Positions 45,264 to 54,564 of a stretch of DNA of 64,000 nucleotides are shown piece by piece; positions within the stretch are counted from its first letter, which is position 1; each line of letters starts with the position of its first letter. Under the pieces are notes generated by a model. It worked only from the letters and a program-made list of their open reading frames with translations. It searched no databases and had not been told where the DNA came from. A program made the translations under genes and the position numbers. Source of the stretch: Vibrio sp. S9_S30 (GTDB lineage: Bacteria > Pseudomonadota > Gammaproteobacteria > Enterobacterales > Vibrionaceae); the NCBI RefSeq assembly GCF_014694455.1, contig NZ_JAAUWT010000005.1, positions 248,001 through 312,000 of the forward strand, written 5' to 3'.

Positions 45264-46457
45264 ATGTCTGAGAAATACCAGACCAAGCTAGTCACAGCAG
45301 GGCGCAATAAGAAATGGACAAATGGAGTGGTGAACCCTCCGGTTCAACGTGCATCAACTGTCGTTTTCAATACCGTTGCAGAAAAACACAAAGCCACCAT
45401 TGAGCGCCAAGGCCCCACCCTTTTTTATGGACGCCGTGGCACACAAACACATTTTGCATTTCAAGAAGCCATGGTCGAAATTGAAGGTGGTGCGGGTTGT
45501 GCACTCTACCCTTGTGGCACAGCAGCCATCACTAGCGCCATTCTTTCCTTTGTCGAATCAGGCGATCACATATTGATGGTTGACACCTGTTATGAGCCAA
45601 CGCGTGATTTTTGTAACGTGATGCTCAAAAAAATGGGGGTGGAGACAACCTATTATGATCCTATGATCGGGGAAGGAATTCGCGACCTTATTCAGCCAAA
45701 CACCAAAATTTTGTTCACCGAATCCCCCGGCTCTATCACCATGGAAGTGCAAGACTTACCAACGTTGTCCAACATTGCCCACGAAAGCGATGTGATTGTC
45801 ATGTTAGACAATACATGGGGTGCGGGTGTTAACTTTTCACCATTTGAGCATGGTGTGGACATTTCCATTCAAGCCGCCACAAAATACATCGTGGGTCATT
45901 CAGACGTGATGTTAGGTACTGCGGTCGCTTCAGAAAAGTATTGGGATCAGCTTCGAGAGCAAAGCTATTTACTTGGTCAGTGTGTTTCACCCGATGATGC
46001 TTACTTAGGTTTGCGTGGTATTCGCACGCTGGATGTTCGTTTACGCCAACATCATGAAAACGGCCTAAAAGTGGCCAGATGGCTTGAGTCACGCCCCGAA
46101 GTGGACCATGTTAGACATCCCGCCCTTGAATCCTGCCCTGGGCATGAGTTCTTTAAGCGCGATTTCACAGGTGCTAATGGTTTATTCTCATTTGTATTGA
46201 AATCCAGCTACCCTCGTGCCACGACAGCGCTGTTGGATGACATGAAACACTTTAGCATGGGCTATTCTTGGGGCGGTTTTGAAAGCTTGATTTTGGCGAA
46301 TGAACCGAAAAGCTTTAACTGCCTAAGAACAGTGGCAAACCCTAACTTCGAAGGAACGTTGATCCGTCTGCATGTTGGCTTAGAGGATACTGACGACTTG
46401 ATCGCCGATCTGGAAGCAGGATTTGAGCGATACAATGCCGTGATGCTTGAAAAGTAA
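45264..46457 (+). CDS. metC: Cystathionine beta-lyase
   Basis: PLP enzyme cleaving cystathionine to homocysteine, ammonia and pyruvate in methionine synthesis. 397 residues, the MetC length. The PLP Lys is near 207 in QAATKYIVGHSDV, with Asp182 in MLDNTWGAG and the substrate region YGRRGTQTHFAFQ. GGGACAAGG precedes the start. No clear MetJ box was found upstream. The stop is followed by a short duplication and a bidirectional terminator. Confidence 0.94.
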   Translation: MSEKYQTKLVTAGRNKKWTNGVVNPPVQRASTVVFNTVAEKHKATIERQGPTLFYGRRGTQTHFAFQEAMVEIEGGAGCALYPCGTAAITSAILSFVESGDHILMVDTCYEPTRDFCNVMLKKMGVETTYYDPMIGEGIRDLIQPNTKILFTESPGSITMEVQDLPTLSNIAHESDVIVMLDNTWGAGVNFSPFEHGVDISIQAATKYIVGHSDVMLGTAVASEKYWDQLREQSYLLGQCVSPDDAYLGLRGIRTLDVRLRQHHENGLKVARWLESRPEVDHVRHPALESCPGHEFFKRDFTGANGLFSFVLKSSYPRATTALLDDMKHFSMGYSWGGFESLILANEPKSFNCLRTVANPNFEGTLIRLHVGLEDTDDLIADLEAGFERYNAVMLEK

Positions 46458-46486
46458 TCGCTAAGACAATTCATCGCTAAGACAAT
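46457..46486. repeat. 16-bp tandem duplication at the metC stop
   Basis: ATCGCTAAGACAAT occurs at 46457 and 46473, the first copy overlapping the last base of the metC TAA stop codon. Confidence 0.75.
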
Positions 46487-46515
46487 AAAAAACCCCAGCG
46501 TAACAGCTTGGGGTT
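46487..46515. terminator. Bidirectional terminator between metC and tag
   Basis: AAAACCCCA and TGGGGTTTT form the stem around a short loop, with A-runs on the left and T-runs on the right. It serves both convergent genes. Confidence 0.85.
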
Positions 46516-46553
46516 TTCCTGAAAAGTAGTGGTTGCTGGGCACAGATTTTAGG

Positions 46554-47111
46554 TCACTTTGACTTAGGGCAATCCACGGTATGATCGTTCACCATCCCAA
46601 CTGCTTGCATAAACGCGTAGCAGATGGTTTCGCCAACAAACTTAAAGCCACGTTTTTTCAAGAATTTACTCATCTCTTTCGACTGCTCTGTTGACGCTGG
46701 AACTTGATCCGCGGACGTCCATTGATTGATCTTTGGTTTACCATCAACAAATTGCCAAAGCGCATTAGATAATGAACCATATTCCTTTTGAAGTTCCAAT
46801 GCTGCACGAGCATTGCTGTATACAGAAGCGATTTTTCCTTTATGCCTCACAACGTCAAAGTTTTCGATAACATGGGCAACATTTACTTCACCGTGCGTGG
46901 CCAGCTTTTCGATATCGTAATGTTCAAACGCGCTTCGATACCCTTCGCGCTTTTTCAAAATGGTTAACCAACTTAATCCAGCTTGAGCCCCCTCAAGCGT
47001 GATGAATTCAAATAAAACTTGATCATCATAGACGGGCACACCCCACTCAGCATCATGGTATTCCCTCTCCAATTCATGATGAGTTGCCCACTCGCACGTC
47101 GTATCTGTCAT
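46554..47111 (-). CDS. tag: DNA-3-methyladenine glycosylase I
   Basis: Excises 3-methyladenine from alkylated DNA. 185 residues, as in E. coli Tag. The structural zinc ligands can be placed: Cys6 and His19 at the N-terminus, His177 and Cys181 in DHTVDC at the C-terminus. The signature YHDAEWGVPV and the LEGAQAGLSW block are intact. Convergent with metC. Confidence 0.95.
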   Translation of the reverse strand: MTDTTCEWATHHELEREYHDAEWGVPVYDDQVLFEFITLEGAQAGLSWLTILKKREGYRSAFEHYDIEKLATHGEVNVAHVIENFDVVRHKGKIASVYSNARAALELQKEYGSLSNALWQFVDGKPKINQWTSADQVPASTEQSKEMSKFLKKRGFKFVGETICYAFMQAVGMVNDHTVDCPKSK

Positions 47112-47217
47112 GCTATTTCCTTAACATTACACTTCGGCTTAAACCGTTTCATACCCAAGTAGCGCCAAATCCAAGACTTACAATACCGTTAGCCCACCAT
47201 GAGGCAGGCTAACTTAT

Positions 47218-47271
47218 GGCTTAGTATTTAACCGCTGACTTAGTATTTAACCGCTGGCTTAGATCTCAACC
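47218..47271. repeat. 19-bp tandem repeat between tag and pspC
   Basis: GGCTTAGTATTTAACCGCT, GACTTAGTATTTAACCGCT and a partial third GGCTTAGATCTCAACC. The third copy overlaps the stop codon of the RND-pump remnant, so the repeat appears to have arisen by duplicating that gene end. Confidence 0.85.
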
Positions 47272-47363
47272 TTCATTCGATGAGGTAAACGATACCGCAC
47301 TGGTACGACAATAAGTGTCAGTACTGTCACAAAACCTAAAGCCAACATGATGGTCTCTTTGCC
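47259..47363 (-). pseudogene. C-terminal remnant of an RND efflux transporter
   Basis: About 34 codons, open after a TGA, ending at a TAA. The peptide contains GKETIMLALGFVTVLT then LIVVPVRYRLPHR. The last-helix pattern TLLTLIVVPVLYRL is a hallmark of RND pump C-termini (AcrB/VexK class). No upstream part of an RND gene remains. In V. cholerae, as I recall, the vexIJK efflux genes lie between tag and pspC, so this looks like a deletion scar of that operon. A short ATG-AAA-AAA-ACA start-like sequence at 47388, out of frame, may be the other end. Confidence 0.6.
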
Positions 47364-47425
47364 ACTGTATCACTGTTGTTTTTTTCATCAGCTTCTGTGT
47401 CGACTGCTTGGAAAGTAAGTCAGAA

Positions 47426-47818
47426 TTAGAGATTCTTAAACTCTCGATTCACTTTGAAAGCATCTGACGTTACGTACGCTTCCATACCTTGTATCGAAAC
47501 TTCGAGATCAGACAGTTCACGTTCGAGGTTATGAATCACTTGGCTAGGCGTGCCTCCAGATTGCCAAGGCTTGCTTTTCAATTTGTGTTCAAATTGAGGC
47601 GCACTACTTTGTTTAATACTTTTTGGTTTCTTCTCTAGCATTAATGCTAACGCGATGTATGCGACAATCACAAAAAAGCCAAAACCTAGTAACGCTGCTG
47701 ACACGACCAAAATCCTAACTAACCAGATCTCAGCACCAAAGTACTGGGCTATGCCGGCACAAATGCCGGCAATTTTTCCATTCTCTGCGTCTTTATATAA
47801 GCTCTTCTTTTGGCTCAT
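47426..47818 (-). CDS. pspC: Phage shock protein C
   Basis: Inner-membrane protein with the PspC domain. 130 residues: the DAENGKIAGICAGIAQYFG motif at the N-terminus, one strong membrane helix (about 34-58), then a cytoplasmic or periplasmic tail. With PspB it senses envelope stress and binds PspA to free PspF. The start overlaps the pspB stop by four bases. Last gene of the leftward pspABC unit. Confidence 0.93.
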   Translation of the reverse strand: MSQKKSLYKDAENGKIAGICAGIAQYFGAEIWLVRILVVSAALLGFGFFVIVAYIALALMLEKKPKSIKQSSAPQFEHKLKSKPWQSGGTPSQVIHNLERELSDLEVSIQGMEAYVTSDAFKVNREFKNL

Positions 47819-48045
47819 TGATTATGCCTCCAGTTTGGCGATTCAGCATCGAGAATACGTTCTAGCGTTTGAACTCGTTGCTGCATCGACTCTGCGTGGC
47901 GAGTCAGGGATTGCAGCTTTTCAAAGTCTTCATCTGACAATCCCTGCGCCGTTTTTCGTTTACTGCGGTAATGCAGCACTAGCCATATTGGTGCCACAAA
48001 GATTAAGAATACAATCAATGGGGCGGTGATAAACGCTGCTGACAT
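47815..48045 (-). CDS. pspB: Phage shock protein B
   Basis: 76-residue protein with an N-terminal membrane helix (about 6-26), then a charged coiled-coil (DEDFEKLQSLTRHAESM). The length and layout equal enteric PspB. It acts with PspC as the membrane sensor of the Psp response. Lies 20 bp after pspA. Confidence 0.93.
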   Translation of the reverse strand: MSAAFITAPLIVFLIFVAPIWLVLHYRSKRKTAQGLSDEDFEKLQSLTRHAESMQQRVQTLERILDAESPNWRHNQ

Positions 48046-48065
48046 ACAGAGACTCCATTAGTTAA

Positions 48066-48737
48066 TTACTTGTCTTTTTTATTTTGGCTCATTTGTTCTT
48101 TCATTTTTGCGAGCTCTTTTTCAATCTCGTCTTGTGCTTGCAATTCAGCAAACTCTTGATCCAGTGAACGTCCTGTCGATGTGAAGCTGTCGGCTTCCGC
48201 TTCCAGTTCATCAATTTTACGCTCGTACTGTTCAAATTTGGACATCGCTTCTGCCGTACGGCTGGCGTGAAGGTGCTTTTGCACATCGCGGCGGTTACCC
48301 GCAGCTTGGCGACGGATCACGAGTGCTTGTTGTTTGGCACGCGTTTCGTTGATCTTGGCTTCAAGCTTACCAATTTCACCCGTTAACTTAGTAATGGTTT
48401 CATCGACGAGTGTTTGCTCTGTGTGCAATCCACGCGCCATTTCTTCCAGTTTTTGCTTTTCAATGAGCGCGGAACGAGCCAAGTCTTCACGCTGTTTAGT
48501 GAGTGCAAGTGTTGCCTTGTCTTGCCATTCTTTTATTTGACGCTCCACTGTATCAACGCGACGAGACAATTCTTTTTTGTCTGCGATGGCACGAGCAGAG
48601 TTTGTACGGACTTCCACCAACGTGTCTTCCATTTCCTGAATGATAAGACGAATCATTTTTTCAGGATCTTCAGCTTTGTCGAGAAGTGAGCTGATGTTTG
48701 AATTCACGATGTCCGCAAAGCGAGAAAAAATACCCAT
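48066..48737 (-). CDS. pspA: Phage shock protein A
   Basis: PspA/IM30 (ESCRT-III-like) membrane-binding protein, 223 residues, almost wholly helical coiled coil after the amphipathic N-terminus MGIFSRFADIVNSNISSLLD. It binds PspF to keep the regulon off, and on stress it oligomerises on the inner membrane to limit proton leak. First gene of pspABC, with a sigma-54 promoter about 50-65 bp upstream and a GGAG ribosome-binding site. Confidence 0.95.
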   Translation of the reverse strand: MGIFSRFADIVNSNISSLLDKAEDPEKMIRLIIQEMEDTLVEVRTNSARAIADKKELSRRVDTVERQIKEWQDKATLALTKQREDLARSALIEKQKLEEMARGLHTEQTLVDETITKLTGEIGKLEAKINETRAKQQALVIRRQAAGNRRDVQKHLHASRTAEAMSKFEQYERKIDELEAEADSFTSTGRSLDQEFAELQAQDEIEKELAKMKEQMSQNKKDK

Positions 48738-48783
48738 AATTGATCTCCTGTTTATGATTGTTCAACTTGGTATGGTTTCTATA

Positions 48784-48801
48784 ATACACAATGCGTGCCA
48801 A
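48784..48801 (-). promoter_or_regulatory. Sigma-54 promoter of pspABC
   Basis: Read on the minus strand, TTGGCACG (-24) is followed after four bases by GTGTATT (-12), very similar to the E. coli pspA promoter (GGCACG ... TTGTATT). It lies about 50 bp before the pspA start, between the divergent pspA and pspF. Confidence 0.75.
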
Positions 48802-48917
48802 CTTTTATTCTACTTAAAATACAATAAGATAGATAAAAACATCATTTCCCCTTTACTATGCTATGATTGATAACACCAACAGTTGGTAAATTTCGCCACT
48901 TAATTAGGGAACACTGC

Positions 48918-49934
48918 ATGAAACAGCAAAATCTTATTGGAGAATCCCCTTCTTTTCTCTCTGTTCTCGATAAAGTATCAAAGATAGCGCCTATCGAACG
49001 CCCTGTTTTGGTCATTGGGGAAAGAGGAACAGGTAAAGAACTGATTGCTCAACGTCTACACTATCTTTCAAAGCGATGGGATCAACCACTTATTTCGATG
49101 AATTGCTCTACATTAAGTGAGGGATTAATTGATTCAGAGCTGTTTGGCCATGAGGCGGGATCATTTACTGGCTCAAAAGGCAAGCACCAAGGTCGATTCG
49201 AACGCGCAGAGAATGGCTCGCTTTTTATGGATGAGCTTGCTACTGCCCCTCTTTCTGTGCAGGAAAAACTCCTTAGGGTGATCGAATACGGTGAATATGA
49301 AAGAGTGGGAGGAAACCGAACGCTGTCTGCCGATGTCAGATTAATTTGTGCAACCAACGCCAATTTGCCTGAAATGGCCGAGAATGGTGAGTTTAGAGCC
49401 GACCTGCTTGATCGCCTAGCGTTTGATGTTATTCACATCCCGCCACTACGCCATAGAAAAGAAGACATTCTTCTCCTTGCAGAACAGTACGCCATTAAAA
49501 TGTGCCGTGAACTTTCACTGCCTATTTTTATCGGTTTCACAGATCATGCAATACAGTCACTGCTTGATTATCAATGGCCAGGAAATGTACGAGAATTAAA
49601 AAATGTTATTGAGCGTGCTATCTATCAGCAAGGCGCAGGGGAAGCCCCTATTGATGAACTGATCTTCAATCCCTTCAGCACCGATTGGCTACCCGAACAC
49701 CATCAAAATGACAGTGGCAATTCTACTAGCGACACAATGACCGACATTTCCGATATACAGTTTCCAATCGATTACAAAAGATGGCAAGAAGACCAAGATC
49801 TCGCTTTGTTACACAAGGTGCTCGACGAATCCAAACATAATCAAAGACAAGCTGCGAAAATGCTCAGCTTGAGCTACCATCAATTAAGGGGCATGTTGAG
49901 AAAATACAATCTCGTTGGTCAACAATCTGAGTAA
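48918..49934 (+). CDS. pspF: Sigma-54-dependent activator PspF
   Basis: AAA+ enhancer-binding protein that activates the psp promoter; it has no receiver domain and is inhibited by PspA. 338 residues from the Met at 48918 (AGGGA upstream). Walker A GERGTGKE (34-41), Walker B SLFMDE (101-106), and a C-terminal Fis-type helix-turn-helix (HNQRQAAKMLSLSYHQLRG). The sigma-54-contacting loop reads GSFTGS (81-86) instead of the nearly invariant GAFTGA; the key Thr is kept. Divergent from pspA. Confidence 0.93.
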   Translation: MKQQNLIGESPSFLSVLDKVSKIAPIERPVLVIGERGTGKELIAQRLHYLSKRWDQPLISMNCSTLSEGLIDSELFGHEAGSFTGSKGKHQGRFERAENGSLFMDELATAPLSVQEKLLRVIEYGEYERVGGNRTLSADVRLICATNANLPEMAENGEFRADLLDRLAFDVIHIPPLRHRKEDILLLAEQYAIKMCRELSLPIFIGFTDHAIQSLLDYQWPGNVRELKNVIERAIYQQGAGEAPIDELIFNPFSTDWLPEHHQNDSGNSTSDTMTDISDIQFPIDYKRWQEDQDLALLHKVLDESKHNQRQAAKMLSLSYHQLRGMLRKYNLVGQQSE

Positions 49935-50062
49935 AGTATCCGATCGGTTTTTTCTTTTGTGGAAAAGGGTGTGCGATGATTCTCATTTGCCCAAACGAAA
50001 TCAGACTAATCATTTGGTCTGTCAGGTAAAAAATGTTAAATTGACCAGATCGAGAGGTACTA

Positions 50063-51733
50063 ATGAGCACAGACATTATTACCTCGTTAAGTGCCAGAAT
50101 TCTCGTCTCTATGAAAGCGTTCATACAATTGTCCCTAACCGTCGCCAGCGCATGGCTTCTCAGTGCATGCAGCGATGATATTGATCACAGCATCGTAAAA
50201 AAACAAGGCTTTGTTTATTGTGGTCAAAACTCACCTATTTCATTTAACCCCCAGCAGGTAGACAGCGGATTAACGTCTGAGGCACTTAGCCAGCAATTGT
50301 TTAATACGCTCCTAACGCTCGAACCCGAAACACACGAACCTGTATCCAACTTGGCAGAACGTTGGGATATTAATGAAGATGGAACCGAATACCTATTTTA
50401 CCTAAGAAAGAATGTAGAGTTTCAAACCACGCCTTGGTTTACTCCGTCCAAGCCCTTTTCTGCTCAAGATGTTGTCTTCAGTTTTGAACGCATTCTTAAA
50501 AGTTCGCACCCTTTCCATTATTTAGGACAAGGTCGCTACCCTTGGTTTGAAGGCATTGATTTTAACGGGTTAGTAAAATCAGTCGAGGCGGTCAGTGATC
50601 ACCAAGTAAAGTTTACGCTCACTCGTGCAGATAATACTTTTCTCCCCAACATTGCAACGCCCTACGCGGTCATTCACTCCAGTGAATACGCGAATCAATT
50701 GATAGAAAAAGACAACAAACATCAGATCGATTTACACCCTATAGGTACGGGCCCCTTCTATTTGGATGAATACCAAACGGGTGATTTTATTAGAGTGAAA
50801 AAGCACGCAAAATATTGGCAAGGTGAGCCTGTCATGGAGCAAGTGGTTTTTGACATATCCACTCGAGGAACAGGCACGTTAGCAAAATTGCTCCGTAATG
50901 AATGCGACGTTTTATCTTCGCCTGTCTCCAGCCAATTACCGATTATTATTGAAAATGACGAATTGGTTCTGCATGCAAAGCCTGCGATGAACGTAGCGTT
51001 TATTGCACTGAACACGTCGCATCCTGCATTAAAAGATCGTCGTGTACGCAAAGCGCTCAACCTCGCCATCAATCGACAAGTCATCTTAGATTCCGTTTAT
51101 TACGGCACTGGCTCTATTGCTTATACTCTTTTGCCACCCAGCTCATGGGCCTATCAAAAAGACAGCATTCAGATTCGCTATGATCGAAATTATGCTAAGG
51201 CGTTAATGGAAGAAGCTGGCTTATCAAAAGGGCTGACTTTGTCGATGTGGGTACCACTGGAACCACGTCCATACAACCCTAGCCCACGAAAAACAGCAGA
51301 ACAAATACAAGCAAGCTTTGCTGATATAGGCGTAACCTTGAACCTTCTTACTGATGACCGATTTAGTCGCGCTGAACTGAACAAAAATTTACCCAACGTC
51401 GATATGCTGCTAACGGGCTGGACTGCGAGTACAGGTGACCCCGACAATTTCCTGCGTCCACTGTTGTCGTGTAACGCCGAAAAAGCAGGGTTGAATGTTT
51501 CTATGTGGTGCAACCCAGACTTCGACTTCTTGCTGGATTTATCCCGAGAAACTAATCAGCCTAGGTATCGATTAAACTTATATCGCCAAGCGCAAAATCT
51601 ATTGAATCAGGAAATGCCCGTCATTCCATTAGCCCATGGTATTCAATACCAAGCCAATCACGTTTCATTGACCGGATTTCAAATAAGCCCGTTTAACGTT
51701 CGCTCGTTCCATACCGTCGAAAGGAGCAAATAA
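50063..51733 (+). CDS. sapA: Peptide ABC transporter binding protein SapA
   Basis: Periplasmic dipeptide/oligopeptide-binding-type protein (SBP family 5) of the Sap system, linked to antimicrobial peptide resistance and potassium or peptide uptake in enterics. The ATG at 50063 has GAGAGG upstream; a second Met (50111) starts the hydrophobic segment that ends in a lipobox-like LLSAC, so the shorter form is possible. Body motifs of family 5 are present, for example AERWDINEDGTEYLFYLRKN. First gene of sapABCDF, immediately after pspF. Confidence 0.9.
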   Translation: MSTDIITSLSARILVSMKAFIQLSLTVASAWLLSACSDDIDHSIVKKQGFVYCGQNSPISFNPQQVDSGLTSEALSQQLFNTLLTLEPETHEPVSNLAERWDINEDGTEYLFYLRKNVEFQTTPWFTPSKPFSAQDVVFSFERILKSSHPFHYLGQGRYPWFEGIDFNGLVKSVEAVSDHQVKFTLTRADNTFLPNIATPYAVIHSSEYANQLIEKDNKHQIDLHPIGTGPFYLDEYQTGDFIRVKKHAKYWQGEPVMEQVVFDISTRGTGTLAKLLRNECDVLSSPVSSQLPIIIENDELVLHAKPAMNVAFIALNTSHPALKDRRVRKALNLAINRQVILDSVYYGTGSIAYTLLPPSSWAYQKDSIQIRYDRNYAKALMEEAGLSKGLTLSMWVPLEPRPYNPSPRKTAEQIQASFADIGVTLNLLTDDRFSRAELNKNLPNVDMLLTGWTASTGDPDNFLRPLLSCNAEKAGLNVSMWCNPDFDFLLDLSRETNQPRYRLNLYRQAQNLLNQEMPVIPLAHGIQYQANHVSLTGFQISPFNVRSFHTVERSK

Positions 51734-52695
51734 TGTTTCTGTACACTATTCGACGGTTAAACCTGTTTATCATCACTTTGCTGATCCTTACATTTGTTGG
51801 GTTCAGTATTCTTAGGCTTGATCCAAATTCCCCCCCTGCACTTAACGACTTGATTCCAGGTTGGTTTCAATACATTGGCGAAATCAGCCAATTCGATTTT
51901 GGTTTAAACGCACAAGGTGAACCTATTTGGGATGATCTTATGATGGTTTTCCCAGCCACTCTGGAATTGTGCTTTTTTGCCTTCTTCATTGCACTGATAA
52001 TTGGGCTGCCTATTGGCACCATCGCTGGCACTCGACAGGGCAAATGGATTGATACTGTCATCTCGTTTACTTCTATGTCTGGCTTTGCCGCGCCGTTATT
52101 TTGGGTGGCACTGATGCTGATTCTCGTGTTCTCACTAAATTGGCAGCTTTTCCCAGTTGAAGGGCGCTATGATCTGCTCTACGAAATCGACCGCGTTACT
52201 GGGTTTGCCATTATTGATGCCCTACTCTCTGAAAACCCACTGCGAGCAAACGCGCTTCATAGCGTACTGAAGCATCTAATACTGCCTTGTGCTGTTCTTG
52301 CTCTTGCCCCTACCACTCAAATCATTAGTTTAATGAGGGCTTCGGTCGCGGAAGTGATGCAGCAAAACTACATACGCGCCGCCAAAATAAACGGCTTGTC
52401 CAAATACGAGATAGTCATCGAACACGTCATTCGAAACGCACTTCCACCTATTATCCCCAAATTTGGTGTACAGCTATCTAGCATGCTGACGTTTGCCATT
52501 ATTACCGAGTCCATATTCAACTGGCCGGGTATTGGTCGTTGGTTGCTTGATGCACTGTCAAATCAAGATTATGTTGCGATTTCTGCTGGCGTTATGGTTG
52601 TTGCAACCTTTGTTTTGATTGCCAATATTCTGTCGGATTTGATCGGGGCATTTGCAAACCCTCTGGTAAGAAAGGAATGGTATGCTGACAAATAA
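51733..52695 (+). CDS. sapB: Peptide ABC transporter permease SapB
   Basis: Inner-membrane permease of the DppB/OppB type, 320 residues, about six helices, EAA loop RAAKINGLSKYEIVIEHVIR near residue 220. The start overlaps the last base of the sapA stop (TAATG), with GGAG upstream. Pairs with SapC. Confidence 0.93.
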   Translation: MFLYTIRRLNLFIITLLILTFVGFSILRLDPNSPPALNDLIPGWFQYIGEISQFDFGLNAQGEPIWDDLMMVFPATLELCFFAFFIALIIGLPIGTIAGTRQGKWIDTVISFTSMSGFAAPLFWVALMLILVFSLNWQLFPVEGRYDLLYEIDRVTGFAIIDALLSENPLRANALHSVLKHLILPCAVLALAPTTQIISLMRASVAEVMQQNYIRAAKINGLSKYEIVIEHVIRNALPPIIPKFGVQLSSMLTFAIITESIFNWPGIGRWLLDALSNQDYVAISAGVMVVATFVLIANILSDLIGAFANPLVRKEWYADK

Positions 52696-53569
52696 TGTTT
52701 ATCAGGAAGAACGCGTTCCTACACAGTTTGAACATTTCTGGAATAACTACCGAAGTAACACGTTAGCGATGTTTGGGCTTTGGTGCTTTGTTATTCTATT
52801 GCTTATTACCCTATTCTCTCCATGGCTAACCCCTCATGATCCACAAGCTCAAACGGCAAACCTAAGGCTCCCTCCGTCATGGAATGATGAGGGTACCGTC
52901 GAGTTTTTCTTAGGAACTGACGATTTAGGAAGAGATATTCTCTCTCGGCTTATTGAAGGATCTCAGCTCACACTTGGGGCGGGCATTCTGATAACCGTTA
53001 TTGCTGGTGTTATTGGTTGCGCTATTGGTATTTTAGCGGGCATGACCAAAGGATTAATATCCAGTACCTTAAATCACCTACTCGACACCGTTATGTCTAT
53101 TCCTTCACTTCTTCTGGCGATCATTTTCGTCGCCTTTTTAGGGTTTGGTGAATTTAATATTCTGCTGGCGATATGCTTAGCGTTAACACCTCGATTTATC
53201 CGCTCCGTCTATGTGGCGGTTCACAATGAAGTAGAAAAGGATTACGTCATTGCCGCACGTTTGGATGGAGCGAGAAATATCCATTTACTTTGGAATTCCA
53301 TTTTTCCGAATGTTTTACCTGTCATCGCAGCAGAAATCACCATGGCGTTATCAGTCGCCATACTCGACATTACCGCATTAGGGTTTTTAGGGCTTGGGGC
53401 ACAAGCACCCAGCACCGAATGGGGCGCTCTTCTTGGCGATTCGGTGGAGTTAATTTACTCTGCACCCTGGACAGTAACCCTACCTGGTTTAGTCATCATG
53501 TTTACTATTGTTGTCATTAACCTGGTTGGTGAAGGCACTCGACGTGCATTAAATGCGGGGACAGAATAA
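52682..53569 (+). CDS. sapC: Peptide ABC transporter permease SapC
   Basis: DppC/OppC-type permease, 295 residues, with an N-terminal cytoplasmic stretch and an EAA loop containing [20 protein letters not shown] (about 188-208). Overlaps sapB by 14 bp. Partner permease of SapB. Confidence 0.93.
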   Translation: MLTNNVYQEERVPTQFEHFWNNYRSNTLAMFGLWCFVILLLITLFSPWLTPHDPQAQTANLRLPPSWNDEGTVEFFLGTDDLGRDILSRLIEGSQLTLGAGILITVIAGVIGCAIGILAGMTKGLISSTLNHLLDTVMSIPSLLLAIIFVAFLGFGEFNILLAICLALTPRFIRSVYVAVHNEVEKDYVIAARLDGARNIHLLWNSIFPNVLPVIAAEITMALSVAILDITALGFLGLGAQAPSTEWGALLGDSVELIYSAPWTVTLPGLVIMFTIVVINLVGEGTRRALNAGTE

Positions 53570-54564
53570 TGCCACTGCTCGACATCAGACACCTAACAAT
53601 AGAGATTGAAACGCCCCAAGGTAAAGTGAAAGCGGTGGATCGCATGAGCTTAACCATGAATGAAGGCGAAATTCGTGGGCTAGTAGGAGAATCGGGCTCG
53701 GGTAAAAGTTTGGTTGCAAAAGCGGTACTTGGCATAGCCAAAGACAACATGACGGTTACCGCAGACAGACTTCGTTTAGGCAATATTGATTTACTGCAAC
53801 TGACACCACGCGAAAGAAGACGTGTTATTGCTCGTGACATCGCCATGATTTTTCAGGAACCTTCTACATGCTTAGATCCCTCCGAGCGCGTTGGACGACA
53901 GTTAGCGGAATCCATTCCTCGCGATTCGTTTGAAGGTCGATGGTGGCAATCGTGGAAATGGCGCAAAAGGCAAGCCATGGCCTTGCTTCATAAAGTTGGG
54001 ATAAAAAACCATAAGCGTATCATGCGCAGTTATCCCTACGAACTGACCGATGGGGAATGCCAGAAAATCATGATTGCCATGGCCATCGCGACCAAACCAA
54101 AGGTATTGATAGCCGATGAGCCAACGAACGATTTGGATCCGATTACGCAGTCTCAAATTCTCAGGTTGCTAAGCCGAATGAATCAAGTGAATAACACCAC
54201 CATTCTGCTTATCGGGCATGACCTTACTACGATCACTCAATGGGCTGACCGGATTACCGTAATGTATTGTGGTCAGTCGGTGGAATCTGCCGCAACCAAA
54301 CAAATCTTAAGCGCACCTAAGCATCCCTATACCGTTGCCCTTTTGCAGGCTATGCCAGATTTCAATGATTGGATCCCGCACAAATCGAAACTGCAATCGT
54401 TACCAGGTTCCATTCCACCACTTCAACATTTGCCTATTGGCTGCCGTCTTGGGCCTCGCTGTCCTCACGCGCAACGTCAATGCGTTGAAATTCCTCGAAC
54501 TCAGAAAGTCAAAAACCATAAGTTTAGCTGTCATTTCCCTCTGAACATGGAGAAACGTACATGA
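53569..54564 (+). CDS. sapD: Peptide ABC transporter ATPase SapD
   Basis: Oligopeptide-type ATPase of 331 residues. Walker [10 protein letters not shown] (about 38-46), Walker [11 protein letters not shown]. The signature reads [11 protein letters not shown], with the usual SGG serine-glycine pair replaced (TDGE), as in other SapD proteins. The C-terminal oligopeptide-ABC extension holds Cys residues ([15 protein letters not shown]). Start overlaps the sapC stop by one base. Confidence 0.93.
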   Translation: MPLLDIRHLTIEIETPQGKVKAVDRMSLTMNEGEIRGLVGESGSGKSLVAKAVLGIAKDNMTVTADRLRLGNIDLLQLTPRERRRVIARDIAMIFQEPSTCLDPSERVGRQLAESIPRDSFEGRWWQSWKWRKRQAMALLHKVGIKNHKRIMRSYPYELTDGECQKIMIAMAIATKPKVLIADEPTNDLDPITQSQILRLLSRMNQVNNTTILLIGHDLTTITQWADRITVMYCGQSVESAATKQILSAPKHPYTVALLQAMPDFNDWIPHKSKLQSLPGSIPPLQHLPIGCRLGPRCPHAQRQCVEIPRTQKVKNHKFSCHFPLNMEKRT

